Below are positions 12,395-24,660 of a stretch of DNA of 64,000 nucleotides, in pieces; position 1 is the first letter of the stretch, and each line of letters begins with the position of its first letter. The position numbers were made by a program, and so were the translations under genes. Source of the DNA: Bryum argenteum (Eukaryota > Streptophyta > Bryopsida > Bryales > Bryaceae); contig CM073328.1 of assembly GCA_037043015.1 (NCBI GenBank), forward strand, positions 2,281,409 to 2,345,408, read 5' to 3'. The notes beneath the pieces are model-generated. The model worked only from the letters and a program-made list of their open reading frames with translations. It was not told the DNA's origin and ran no database searches.

Positions 12395-13823
12395 ATGGAA
12401 ACCCGTTCGCGGAAATCGCCTTCAGTAGAGATTTCTTGCAATGAAAGTGACTCCAGCAAGGAAAGCTCACCAAACCAACCCACTCGCCGGTAAGTAAACC
12501 GTGTGACAAAACCTTCATTGTATTATACATGTTCATTTGCTTTTTGAAGACTTGATTAAGGCACATCAATAATAATAGTTAAAAAATAATAAGCATAGAT
12601 TTGTGTTCAAAGAAATAGAAGCTTTTACGCTATTAACATCTTTTTCTCATTACCACTTTCAAAAACAAATTGTTTGATTTGCATATGCTTTGCAGTTCCT
12701 TACGTAGCAAGACTCCAAAAAGACTTCTCGCCGAGGACGTGGATTGCAATTTAGGCAACAAGGCTTCAAAAGAGCTTTTTGCAATAGGGTTTTCTGATGC
12801 ACATGAAAATGATAAGAAACGGCAAAAGAGGAAGATTTTTTGGAATAAACAATTTCGCGACTTCAAATGCGAGCATACCGGTGGTCCAAGCTATGGAGTA
12901 TTGTTGAAGAATGATCCAGCTCGAGAAGTCTCAAAGCATCGAAGCAATCTTGCCAAGTCAGTTTTGAATGATGACTTTGTTTTGATAAAGGGCAAGCCCT
13001 CAAAGGAAAAGGCATACCCCAATCGCAGTGAGCATATCATCAGGGAAGCTGATGATCTCCAGTATGAGTTCGACATGACAATAGAGATTCTCTCAAGCAC
13101 AATTCAAAGGTTACGTGAATTTATAGACATCTTCTTTGCTGCAAATGACAACCACACAAAGCTACCGCCGGCCAAGGAGTTCTTTAATGTGGTAAGCACC
13201 CTTTCAAATAAACACTACTATCAATTTGGAAAGATTTGTTGTCCACCAGTATCCATTCTCAATCTGGAATGACTGTCGAAGGAGCTTTTTATCTCAAGTG
13301 AATTCATTTAGTTCAAATGCTATTGTTAATTTCAATGGATGCTTTCAATTTTTTGATGATGAGTACCATAGACAACTAATTTTATTTGTAAAAAAAACCT
13401 TGAATTTGTGCAAAATCTAAATACCACTCTTTTAATATCAATTCTTTTCTACAGATTTACCAAAAATGCATCGAACGCTTGTATGGTGAGAAGAAGGAGA
13501 AGGAAGAGAAGAAGAAGGAGAAGGAAGAGAAGAAGAAGGTGAAGGAAGAGAAGAAGAAGGTGAAGGAAGAGAAGAAGAAGGTGAAGGAAGAGAAGAAGAA
13601 GGTGAAGGAAGAGAAGAACGAGAACAACAAGCTCATACTCGGTCGAGAGATACCTGTACACTTTGTGGACATTCTTGATGAGATTCCACTTCATGAGATA
13701 CTTGCGGAGCTCATAGAAAAGGAGGTGGAAGAAAGAATGGCAAAAGAGAAACGAACTGAGAAATTTGCAAAAATGTATGAGGAGAATCCGCACCCTTTTT
13801 GGAAATATTGCGACTCACTTTGA
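12395..13823 (+). CDS. unrecognised protein with Lys/Glu heptad repeats (three exons)
   Basis: Exons 12395-12489, 12696-13191 and 13455-13823 join in phase (2 then 0) to 319 residues. All borders are GT-AG with strong donors (GTAAGT, GTAAGC) and T-rich acceptors. I do not recognise the family. N terminus: Ser/Arg-rich with basic KTPKR and KKRQKRK, compatible with nuclear entry. Middle: mixed charged sequence. The start of exon 3 encodes about five near-identical KEEKKKV/E heptads in 21-bp DNA repeats (13497-13620), predicting a single charged alpha helix or coiled coil. The C terminus is an ordinary globular-looking segment ending in HPFWKYCDSL. Non-repeat codons look like true coding sequence, and splicing removes all stops. 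It could be a host gene or a transposon cargo gene. Confidence 0.7.
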
Positions 13824-15689
13824 GTCTCAAAGTAGAGTTTTAGTCACTTTTGACTTATTTGAATACCTTAAATGGATTGTGACCACCAAAGACGTAGGAC
13901 TTGTGATAGGCTACTAGAACTAATGCCTCGTAATAGTTGGAGTATCAAACTTATTTAGCAACTTGATTTAGTCTTGAAGTGGTTTTGAGTATAAAGCCCA
14001 AACATTTATCTTGTGATAAGTGTGAGAATATTGTATGTTTGTATATTGGATATTACATAAATATTGTTGTTGATAATTTGTCTCTGTGCGAGATCAGAGT
14101 GGGCAGGTAGAGAGATGGTACTCTCACTTAAAAGTTAATTAGGAGGGCAGAGATTCAGATTGCATTTTCATCTTCACATGTAAGATTACTTTGCTCTTGG
14201 TAAATAAGATAAGAATTTAGCAAGTCCCTTTAGTTATTAGAGATCTAAGGATAGAGAGCCTACTATGAATTTCAAGGGAAATTCAATTTGAGTCACCTCT
14301 ATTTGCAAGTTGGTCAATGGCAGAGACTAATGTCAACATTCTTTGTAATCAATATGAGCACATTTCTAGAAAGTATATGAAATAGAATCATAAACACTAG
14401 AATCATGACTAAGAAGTGATCAATATAATCATAATTTTGTGATACATAACTAAGAAGGGACAAATATGTTTCCTACACAGGCTCCAACATGTATTGATTT
14501 GAGTTCTCTAAGTACATTGCCTTTCAAATATTGGACATTAATTTGTGTGAAGATGCTTCAATGCGGACATGGGGTAGGACAAGTATGGAAATTAATTACA
14601 CACTAGTACCTATTGTAAGTGAATATCAATATCAAAAATTCATCAAGAGTTGTGAATATGTAACCAAATGTATTGAGTTTGGTTTCTCGTGACCAAAGTG
14701 ATGCGCACAAAATTGAAATTTAAAACTTTCAAAGATTGGTGGATTTTGACACTAAGTTATCATTTCCTAGATAAGAAAATGGTAGAATAATTGTATGATG
14801 GACATTTGAGGGTTTAGATATTGAGGAGTTGTGACATGAGCTACATCATCTTATTTTCTAATAATTATTTTGTAAATTATTGGAAGGGTAATATGAATGC
14901 AAAATGAACATTAGTTAAGAGGAGTTGATCTAGATTTTCTTCTTTTTGGTATGTCCCGAGGAAGAGTCCTACAAACTAGTTTTACTTGTAATAATAAAGT
15001 TTGAGTGTTTATTTACTTTCGAGAGCAATTAGTCAAACCAAATTGCACTTAAGTGTTTTAATGGAATTAATAAGATCAAATACCAGCCTTGCAACAAAAA
15101 GGTTGTCTCAAATTTTTACCCTTGCACGACACAAAATGCACATCTTCACTGCATCATAGAATGTGTTAAGAATTTCTACTTAGGTAGCACAATTCATATT
15201 GGAATCCAATTCAACAAAAAAAGTTGAAATCAAACGCTAGATGAAGGAGACACAACTCCCCTAGAATCATGCGTTTTCTCAAGGATTATTAGCATTCTTT
15301 TTTTTACTAAAACATCATCCCAAATTCAATTCCAAAAATACTCTGATTCAAAAAACTTCAAACAAGAAAGCTGTTAAACCTCATCTAAAGACTTTGTGAA
15401 TTTGTCAAAAACTCAATGAAGAACTCAATGCAAAAATTTGCTTGCAATGGTTATCAATGCCCCAAGTTTCAAAACCCTACAAACAAAAGCTACCTTCATA
15501 AAAATGCATGCCATAATCCTATCTTCAATTACTTTTAATAAAGTTTGGAATCCAAACCAACACATTTACTTAGAATCAAACAAGATTTTAAATGAAGTAA
15601 TCATTGCTCTTCAAAGTTTATACAATGTTAAATATGCAAGAAATCATAGAAGGGACCTTAAAAAACTTAAGGCAACACTAGAGGAAAAC
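13824..15689. other. AT-rich intergenic DNA, no gene seen
   Basis: No supported gene. A 111-codon frame at 15438-15773 (ending in a run of charged residues) has no homology I recognise and runs into the repeat field; it could be a fossil of a transposon ORF but is not called. Confidence 0.4.
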
Positions 15690-16880
15690 AATGTCCCAGG
15701 TAACAGTTTTTTGACGTTTTTAACGTGGTTTAAGGTGGACATAATTGTTGACGCAAATGAACTAAAAATGTGACGGTCGTCTTTTTAGTTTATTGTGGCT
15801 TGTTAAAACATGTTAAACGAGTTAACATGATTGAACATGCTAATGTTAAAAGACGTCATTCAAGTTGGGGGAAGTTACCTATGGTCAGTAACTTGGTAAG
15901 TAAATTCCTTTCCACGTTGGCTTTTCCCGCTTTCGTACATTCCATGTGGAACAAGTTCTCGTCGTTGTCATTGATGAAATCTGATATGATGTGACACAAA
16001 AATCTGACGTGGCATTTAAATTTTGATGGCAGAGATCGTGACAGCTGGCCACATCTAGGAATGTGCGTCCGTGTCTGGACTTTGTGTCAAAAGAAACAAA
16101 AGATAGTGTCCATGTTGACGCTGATTAGCACTTATATCCTATGATTTAACGCGATTTTTGAAACGTCCTTCGACGTTGGATGACGTTGGGCACGTTTGTA
16201 GGGAACGTAGAAATTCTAGATTTTTGTGTCAAAAATGACACAATGTTTTATTAATTTTGACGTTGTTTAAATCATGTGTTACAAATTTTAACACGTTTAC
16301 GTAATCGCATCTAAACCTATGGTGACCCGCATTGTGTCACTAATGACGCATCCACATTGGAATTTGTGTCAAGAGAAACACAATTTAGTGTCAACGTTGA
16401 CACTTATTAACGTATATGTCCCTTGTTCTGACGCTTTTTTAGAAAGTTAATGTCAATAGACATTGGATGATGTTCTGCACGTCATCGGAAACGCATGGAA
16501 TCCGGATTCCGTGTCTAGCGTGACACAATAATTTGTTCATTTTGACATTATTCAACACATTTGTCACAGATTCTAATTTCTAAAGCGATTACGTAAACAA
16601 CTGTACATGTATGGTGACGTGCGCAACGTCACTAGTGACGCATCCAGTTTCCTTCTTTGTGTTACAAGAGACACCATGCACTTTTTAGTTTGATGCATAG
16701 TTAGCGTCCTAAATGGCACATATAGACAATCATAAACATGAACGACAATGTCATCCACAACATTACAAGTCACATTCCATGACGCATGTCAAATGTGAGG
16801 CATAACACATTGTGACATAAAATAGAACGCAATATAACGTGTATCATTCAACGTGTATCATTCAGACGTTCACAGAAACG
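15690..16880. repeat. degenerate TGACG/CGTCA-rich repeat field, left block
   Basis: Recurrent phrases such as GTGTCAAGAGAAACACA, TTAGTGTCAACGTTGACA, TTTTGACGTTGTTTAA and GTGACGCATCCA occur at irregular spacing, mixing both orientations of the TGACG core. No tandem period is exact, so the block is old or assembled from short inverted units. A similar field occurs at 17860-18420. Confidence 0.6.
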
Positions 16881-17859
16881 CATACATGCTACCCGCATAG
16901 AATGCTAGCAAACACCAATCTAGTGAAAATAGCGTGAGTCTACATCTTGTGAAGGCGGTCTTCCATGGGTGTCGGATGTCAGTCACGTGAGGGGCTGCCG
17001 ATTCAGAGATTCTTCTTAATGTGCACAGCCCACATCATCAAGCTAGTGGTATGTTAATTTGAACACACCATCAATTGAAACATTGCTAAAGAGGCTGTGG
17101 ATTGAACATACTCTTTTGACGCTCTTATGATGCGCAAATCGACTCACAATTCACCATGAGGTGGTATAGCAATTTGAAAGAACCAAAGTCCTAAACTCAC
17201 GAATGCTTCTCGACTACCCCAAACAAACAAGATGCTGAGAGCCTCAAAACCCTACGAGTTGCCAAGAAACCACCACACTGCTTTGGCGCGCAGCCACTCT
17301 CAAACTTCGTCACGCCTACTTTGATCTTTGTCTCATCTTGCGGCCCTTACGTTTCAGGCGCCCCATACGTTTTTTCTTCCACTGTTGCACAAAAACATCA
17401 TCAGCAAAAGCCAAACCCTAATCCTAGCTTTGATCGACAAGGCTCACGAAAAGGGAGAGAAAAGATGTCTTGTGCTATCATGGCGCCAGAGAGGAGAAGT
17501 AGGGGTTCAACTTCGGAGGCAAAAGCATGTGCAGACAAGAATTGACAATACTCTTTAGTTTTGAAAAATAATATGTCGTAGAGAAGCAATGTCTATGAAC
17601 GATTGCAATGCATATCAAGAATAGGAGTGAGTAAGAGACGGTAAGGGTGAGTACGAGCGAGTAGAGAATTACCTTGGCCCTCATGGTTTGCGAACACGCT
17701 CGGAAATCAGCAGCTGTAAGTAAGTTTGTGAAAGAGACCAGGATGAAGGAGAAGAAGGGTATACGCTCGCGAAACCCTAGTTATGCTCACGTGGCTTTCG
17801 GGCCAAGTGTGTCCTTCCAGGTCGGAAATATCGGGCAGGTATCGGTACACCAACGTAAA
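16881..17859. other. unique DNA between the two TGACG repeat blocks
   Basis: About 1 kb without a recognisable gene. Several short frames (17321-17862) have no features. It contains AAACCCTAA-like phrases at about 17411 and 17780. It could be the interior of a non-autonomous element bounded by the TGACG blocks. Confidence 0.35.
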
Positions 17860-18420
17860 TAATGACACTACTTGGACTGCACGTTTTTCCAACGTTAATA
17901 CTAACGCGATCGCGTTAAAGCAACGTCAAGATTAAGGGGTTCATGTCAAAACTACGTCAATACGGACAAATCCAGGTTAAAACTATGTCAATAGTGACAG
18001 GTTTAAGACTTCACGTTTAAACATCGTCAATTGTCACGCGTTCACGTAGTTGCGACGTCAACAATGATGATTTCGCGTTAAAACTACGTCAGTCGTGACA
18101 CGTTCACGTTAAACCAACGTCAATACTGACGCGTTTAAAACTTCATGTTTCAACAACGTCAATGATGACGTGATCACGTTAATGCAACGTCAAGAAGGAC
18201 GTGGTGACGTTAAGACTACGTCAATACCGACGCGTCCACGTTAAAACAATGTCAATAGTGGCGCGTTCACGTTATACGAGTAATACGACGTCGTAAATGA
18301 CGCGCTGGCGTTCAACATGCGTCAATAGTGACGCGTTTATAAAGACGTCTCTAAGAACAGTGTTTAACACAACCTATGTCTTTTTTGACGCGTGCGTCAC
18401 TTTTGACGCAGATCAACCCC
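17860..18420. repeat. TGACG/CGTCA minisatellite, right block (~31-bp unit)
   Basis: Units of the form CACGTTAAAACAACGTCA followed by AATAGTGACGCGTT repeat about 12-15 times with substitutions; between 18100 and 18290 the spacing is close to 31-32 bp. Each unit holds an imperfect CGTCA...TGACG palindrome, so every unit can form a small hairpin or bind a symmetric protein. Confidence 0.75.
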
Positions 18421-18744
18421 TAAACTGCCTAACCCTAAAGCACCATGCACTTTCTTGAATCGCGTTTCTTGATATACAATTTAACATAATTTATGTAACT
18501 TTTAACATGCACGTTACCATTGACACTGTCTAGGATCAGGGTTGTCTTATTAGACACTTTCGAACGTCAGACAGACACGACATTTCAGACAGACATTGAG
18601 CCTCAGAATGTCTAATAGAATCTACAGAATCTTTTTTTTTACAGAAAAGTTACCCATGATTTACCCTGTCCACGTTGAATCCTATGTGGCTGCCACGTGG
18701 CCTGTACAACTCAGCAATACGGTGCGCGACTGCGCCACGTAGGA

Positions 18745-18935
18745 CAAGACCGGCGGTCGTCTCTTCTGGACCGGCGGTCGCCTGAGCTACCGACGTTCGC
18801 CCATGAGCTACCGAAGTTCGCCCCTGGGCGACCGCCGATACAGCCGATGGGCGAACGTCGCTCAGTGATGCGACCACCGATCCAGCTGATGGGCAAACGT
18901 AGGTCAGAGGGCGTCCGGCGGTCTACCCTCTTTGA
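18745..18935. repeat. GC-rich GACCGCC/GAACGTCGGTCGC repeat, locus A
   Basis: First of seven loci of a GC-rich repeat in otherwise AT-rich DNA. Two alternating submotifs are seen: GGGCGACCGCCGAT (often followed by CCAGC) and GGGCGAACGTCGGTCGC. Units here are degenerate. This locus forms part of the left arm of the foldback structure. Confidence 0.8.
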
Positions 18936-20070
18936 ACGAAGGACATGAAATTTGAAGAGCCATAACGTCTTCATTTGGACTCTGTTTTTGACAAAATCAC
19001 TTGGGTTGGGCCCCAAATTAAGTCTAGTTTATGTGGTAAAAATTGCAGACCCATACAATTAAGTATAAAAAAATGGCATGCATTTTAGTGAAGGGAGTAT
19101 TTGTTTTTTGGGTTTTTAAACATTTGGCATGTTTTACCATTGCAAGCCTATTATGTGACATCAAAAATGTTTTTGCATGATTTGTTTTACACAAGTGTGA
19201 TCTTTAGATGCATCCCACAAGCTTTGTAGTTGGAAGTATTTTGATCCAGATAATTTTAGTATTGGCTTTGCAATGATATTTCTACGATGAAAAAAGTGAA
19301 AAATTGTATTTGGCAGTTTTTATCATTGCAAGGCTACTATTTGAGCCATAGGGAAGTGCAAGATGTATAGGGAAATAGAGATGGAGAGTAGTATTTATAC
19401 ATTCCCTACGTAATTTATATGAAACATGATTAAAAGTTTTGGACTATAAAAGGAAGGTAAGTAGTTTCTGTTAAATACCAGAGATTAATTAAATTTGTTG
19501 AAATGGGGTGTGTGTATAAAAGGAGGGAAGAGATGATTCAATAATGATAAAAACTGCCATCCAATCCTCCAGTTTTTCACTTTTTTCATCGTAGAAATAT
19601 CATTGCAAAGCCAATACTAAAATTATCTGGATCAAAATACTTCCAACTACAAAGCTTGTGGGATGCATCTAAAGATCACACTTGTGTAAAACAAATCATG
19701 CAAAAACATTTTTGATGTCACATAATAGGCTTGCAATGGTAAAACATGTCAAATGTTTAAAAACCCAAAAAAACAAATACTCCCTTCACTAAAATGCATG
19801 CCATTTTTTTATACTTAATTGTATGGGTCTGCAATTTTTCCCACATAAACTAGACTTAATTTGGGACCCAATCCAAGTGATTTTGTCAAAAACAGAGTCC
19901 AAGTGAAAAAGTTATGGCTCTTCAAAGTTTATGTCCTTCGTTTAAAGAGGGCAGACCGCCGGTCGCCCTCTGAGCTACGTTCGCCCATCATCTGGATCGG
20001 CGGTCTCCCCACTGAGCGACGTTCGCCCATCGGCTGTATCGGTGGTCGCCCCTCTTAGTGATGTTCGCCC
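18815..20070. mobile_element. foldback (inverted-repeat) element
   Basis: The left arm (about 18815-19335) reappears reverse-complemented at about 19541-20070, with a loop of ~205 bp. Matching landmarks: AATGATATTTCTACGATG at ~19273 against CATCGTAGAAATATCATT at ~19589; CCCAATCC-side sequence at 19010 and 19868; the GC-rich repeat at the outer end of both arms. The loop has two TATAAAAGGA boxes, both in plus orientation (~19446 and ~19516). No transposase is inside, so it would be non-autonomous. Arms are several percent diverged. Confidence 0.75.
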
Positions 20071-20240
20071 ATCGTCTGTATCGGCGGTCACCCCAACAGG
20101 AGGGGTACAAATAGGCTCGCGGACACTTTGTCCTTGCCCATCAGGTAGAGCGTCGATCGCCCTCTCAGCTACGTTCGCCCATCAGCTGGATCGGCGGTCG
20201 CCCCACTGGGCGACGTTCGCCCATCGGCTATATCGGTGGT
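19950..20240. repeat. GC-rich repeat, locus B
   Basis: Inverse orientation of the locus A motif (GCCCATCGGCTGTATCGG, then GGTCGCCCC, and ACGTTCGCCCATC). About six to seven units, near 40 bp apart, with an unrelated ~60-bp insertion around 20100-20150. Its left part pairs with locus A in the foldback. Confidence 0.8.
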
Positions 20241-20459
20241 CGCTCCAACCAGAATTGTCTTATTAGACACAATTTTGGGAATGTCTGTCTGATTTGTCGT
20301 ATTGGACATGTCTGTTAGACGTCGAGTCGACGAAAATGTCGACCGTACCAAAAATTACATAGTAAAAAACTTGCTGAGATTTACCTTGAGGTAAAAAGAT
20401 ATTTTCCTACGTGGCGTAGGGTTGATAATGACGTGGAAAATCAAAATACACGTCACAAT

Positions 20460-20800
20460 GGGCGATCAAGGGTGGGCGACCTCGCTAAGGCGATCGACGG
20501 CCGCACCGGGTCGAACGTCGGTCACCTCACGCGCGACCGCCGACGCTTCGGCCGCCATGAAATAAGCGATCGGCGGTCCAAAGATGGAGACCGGCGGTCG
20601 CCCGCAACCGCTAGTAGGCGATCGCGGCCCATCTTGAGCGACCGACGACGCCCAAAGCGATCGTCGGTCGCTTATAGCGATCGGGCGGTCGCCCGGGCAA
20701 TCGCTATTAGGCGACCGCGGTCTAGTACTTAGCGATCGACGATCGCCCGGGCGATCGTCGGTCGCTTATGGCTATCGGCGGTCGCCGCGGGGTAGCGCCC
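20460..20800. repeat. GC-rich repeat, locus C (hAT-proximal subtype)
   Basis: A CpG-dense variant dominated by CGATCGGCGGTCGC, GCGACCGCCGAC and GCGATCGTCGGTCGCTTA. It lies about 360 bp beyond the 3' end of the decayed hAT transposase, mirrored by locus D beyond its 5' end, the placement expected of subterminal transposase-binding repeats. Confidence 0.8.
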
Positions 20801-21158
20801 ATGTGGCGATGTGTGTGTGACCAAAGACTATGGTTGTATATGAAACAAGAAAAATATATCCATATTGGTACAAAATGAGCTTCAAAGCATTTTTATGAAT
20901 ACCTTTTTATCGGAAACAAGGTCAATGGTGCATTTCATAGTACAAATTTGCTCATGTCTATAATCATAGTATTCATATATGTGATGTAACTATTACATAT
21001 ACCAAACTATATGTATTATACTCCCGAAACATACTAGGATACCAAAGTATTGTAAGCTAATAGTTGCCCTACTTGTAGTACATTGTAGTATTGTACCGAG
21101 TACTAACAATGAACTTCGTGCTTCCAATCCAAAATAACAAAATTCTAATAACCCGTAT

Positions 21159-24100
21159 TTAGGTATCCTTCAATGTATACGTATCGTCGTTTGATACTTC
21201 ATCTGCGTTTGGATCGGTTTCACCTAGAGAGTCATCAGTGCTTTGGTCGCCATCCTCGTCTTCATCCTCTGTCTCATTGCGTACTTCACACTCAACCTCA
21301 CTCGCCAAATTGCGCAATTCCGTGTCCGTGGTTGTTTTCTTGTTCACTGTAACGAGGCGCTTCAAGGGCCGTGAAGCATTAGTGATCCCGTTTGCGTTCA
21401 GTGGTAGATGGCGCATTGTACGTGTATTCGGATTATTGGATGAAGCAATCCCAACATGGACTTCTTCATGTACGCATGCTCCTTTCCGACATCGTCGATC
21501 GTGTGCCTTCCTCAAACGCTTCTGGCCTCGTGTAATACGATTGCGAGGTTGTGTAGATGGCCCGACGTCTCGTGCCACTGCCAATGCCCGGTTGCATGTT
21601 GGACTTGTTGGTTCTATCTTGACCTCCATCTTCGGCAATACCATACGAGTTGTATGGGCCCCTTTGGGTTGGGTAACCCTTGGGAACAATTGTTGTAGAG
21701 GTACATCGGAGTCATCTCCGTTAAGAGTTGAATTCCTTGATCGAATGGTTGAAACTCTAGGTGACCCCACTTCCATGCAACCTGAATTGGATACATCGTC
21801 AGGTTCCACTTTAATTTGGTCCATTTGAACTCCTGTCGTGGTAACCGTGCCCTTCACACTCTCAAGTTTATCGTCGTTGTTAGAGTGTGGGTCGCTTTTA
21901 AGTGGACCAATGTTCTCTTCATCCATCCGGTTTACCAAGTCTTGTTTCGCTAGGCAGGTACTCTCTTGGAGTTGTAAATTTGCCACTCCTTCTCCTTCTG
22001 TGTCGCTGGCAAATACCGCAAACTGGCGAGGCAGTTGTGGAACATCCTGGTCGTCATCGAACTCAAACGGGTCCTGGACATGAATAGTCATGTTTCCTTC
22101 GTTGTCGTTCCAATTCTCTAGGTCGTCGTGTTCGCTACCGTCATTGACATAATTGTCGTCATCTGCCTCCGGGTTATCCATGAATACACCATCATCCCAT
22201 TCATTGTCCGGTACATAGTCTTTTTCGTCAGAGTCCTCTTCTTCTAAGTAATTTTCATACCACGTTCTCGGCGATTTGGTACGTTTCTGGCGCTCGAGTT
22301 TGGCGTTCGCATAGATGTACACAAGGTCCTCTGCTTTGGAAGTTGACAACCGATTCCTCACTTTGTTGTGCACGAAAGAGTACATGCTCCAATTCCTCTC
22401 ACATGATGAAGCTGAACACGTCAATGCCAAAATCCTCTTCGCAATTTTTTGGCAAGGCATTCCCCCCGACTTGATGCCACCATTGATGTGGTAACAAGTC
22501 ACAGTGAGCTGGATCAGGGGCCTCTGAATTGGTGTTAAATGGACCATTCCTCTCCTCATATTGTATGAGTTCCCGCACCACTTCCTCATAGACCACTCCC
22601 ATTGGGGCGCTAAGCTTCCTTATGACCCGGTTTAAAGCTCTTTTTGCTTCTCCATTGTTTTGAATTGCTCCAATATTTGTCAAATAAGGGTTCAACAAAG
22701 TCAGGCATAGTGGAGGTCTCGCGAGCATCATCTCCCATCGTTTTTGAAATGCATCCTCGTATTTTGTAGCAATGTCGGGGATAGTTCGAATGGAGGTTCA
22801 CGCAAAGAGAACACGTGTTCCTTAAGGTCCGACATGATCACATACGCCCGGGCATGGCCGGTACTTCCCCGTCAAACTCCCGAAGAGCTAGGAGTACTTG
22901 GTTCAACTACTTTGACAAACTTCGTACAATTCTCCTAACTCATCGCTCCTAATGCTATTCCGCACATTCCTTGCCTTTGTCTCAGAATCGTGACTGCTTT
23001 TGCCTGTTGAACAATGTTTGGACAAACACATGCCACTCCGGATCGATCACCATGTTGTTCGTGAGGTTGTTGTAGCTTTAACAACCGCTCTATCATCAAG
23101 TAGTTTGTTGCAAATCGAGTCCGAGGTGGTACCTTGAGTCGCAGCCTTCAAGAGTACTTCCCGAATAGAGCAAGGGGGACGTGGGACCCCTTAATAAATG
23201 TGCACACTCTCTTGGCTTGCTCCACCAAATGCTTAACCCACGCCTCTTTCCCCCAATCTTCCAGAAGGAGGTCTAGAATATATATGTGCCGCACAACCTT
23301 GTCCATACAAGTGAGGATAGTCTATCTGCAACTTCTTCACAGCACCTAACATGGAGCTTGCATTGTCGGTGCATATCTGCACGATGTTTTGTGGTCCAAC
23401 CTCCTCTATGTACTTCGCCATTTTATTTGCCACATAAGCAATGTCCTTTTTCTTCCCTGTAGTATTTACTGATCCCAAAAACACCTCTCCCACTGGGCAA
23501 ACGAGCATCATGTTAATGAGTGGTCTGCTTGTGACATCGGACCACCCATCTGAGCATATTGTTCCTCCGTACTTCTCGATAGAAAGTTTTGTTCGATCCT
23601 CTACCGACCTTTGCACAGCTGCCTTCTTCGCATCGAGCATCGTAGTCCTAATAGCATGATACGAGGGTGGTTGATATCCACCAATACCGCCTTTTGTTTG
23701 TCCTCTTGAACGGCACTTATGAATCTGGATGTCGTACGACATTGAATGCAATGTTTGCCTCATAGAAAAATGAAGCCCACTTTGCATCCAAATTTTGCCT
23801 AATGGCAAGATCAAAACTATCCTCCATACTCCTTTGCCCATGTCGCCGTCCACTAGAGAGTGTAGAGATCCTTTGTCCATTGCTGCCATGACTCCCCTTG
23901 TTAGAGGATGGCACCTGATTAGACCTTAGGTTAGGGGATGGCACTTGTACAGAGTTGATGCGAGGGGTATCTATGTTCTTTGTAGTTTCCCTTGCCGCAT
24001 ATGGTATGCCGGCATCCACTCGTGAGTCAGGAACAACATCCGCATAAGAAATGTTGTTCTTTGGAACTATCCCTCCGCAGTCACGGAATAGCTCGAGAAC

Positions 24101-24320
24101 TCCACGGGGCAACCTCGTACACCGGGGTAATGGGGAATTGTGAGGATATCCGAAATGAGCTAATGCTCGTTGCCTTACAAAGACTGTGCTTTTTCCACAG
24201 AATAAGCACACGCGAGTATTTGGCTTGTCGTTCCGCCCGTGGATACTGTAGCCACTCGTCCCCATATGCGAGTGTCTCTTCTATTATCCGGTACCCGTTG
24301 GATTGGGAAGAATGATCCAT
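21159..24320 (-). pseudogene. hAT-superfamily transposase, decayed
   Basis: Reads on the minus strand from about 24320. Order: a BED-type zinc finger (DKPNTRVCLFCGKS...RALAHFG) in the 24265-23717 frame; a frameshift near 23730; then a DUF659-like core (GYQPPSYHAIRTT, CSDGWSDVTSRPLIN, QICTDNASSMLGA) to about 23270; another frameshift; more frames with stops to 22735; and a hAT C-terminal dimerisation block (ILALTCSASSCERNWSMYS, then VRNRLS) in the 22589-21159 frame. Catalytic acidic residues are partly visible (CSDGW, CTDNAS), but the reading frame is broken at several places, so this is not an active enzyme. After the dimerisation block an intact acidic tail of about 350 codons runs to the stop at 21159. 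GC-rich repeat loci lie outside both ends. Confidence 0.85.
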
Positions 24321-24494
24321 GTTCGAACCGCACCTCCGCCGCCGCAATGAAACCGTGACGACAACACGCACTACAAGGGCTCAAGTTACTCTTTGCACAT
24401 ATAGACCGAGCGGGGGCTTCTCATGGGGAGACCCAAGACAACGGGCCAAGCGCAGCGGAAAGTGGCTTGAGCCCGTGAAAGACTCCTTATATAC

Positions 24495-24660
24495 TCCACG
24501 GCCCGGATCGGCGGTCGCCACGCCGATCGGCGGTCGCCTTCTAACAACAACGCTTATTCGCGCCATGTGAACCGGCGGTCGCCCGCTTGACTTCATCGCG
24601 CTTAGTTGGACCGCGGCCGCCCTAGCCCCGACCCGCTTTGGACCGCCCGGTCGCCATAGC
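24495..24660. repeat. GC-rich repeat, locus D
   Basis: Four to five copies of GGATCGGCGGTCGCC-like units directly upstream of the hAT pseudogene start. Same subtype as locus C on the other side of the gene. Confidence 0.75.

Noticed and set aside
15438..15994. Two consecutive ORFs before and inside the TGACG field
   Set aside because: No recognisable domain; the second is built from repeat sequence.
17860..18420. CRISPR-like array of regularly spaced repeats
   Set aside because: Units are degenerate tandem copies without distinct spacers, and the genome is a plant nuclear genome.
18697..20266. ORFs across the GC-rich repeat (e.g. at 18711-19016 minus, 19861-20266 plus)
   Set aside because: They are translations of the repeat itself and mirror each other through the inverted arms; no independent coding signal.
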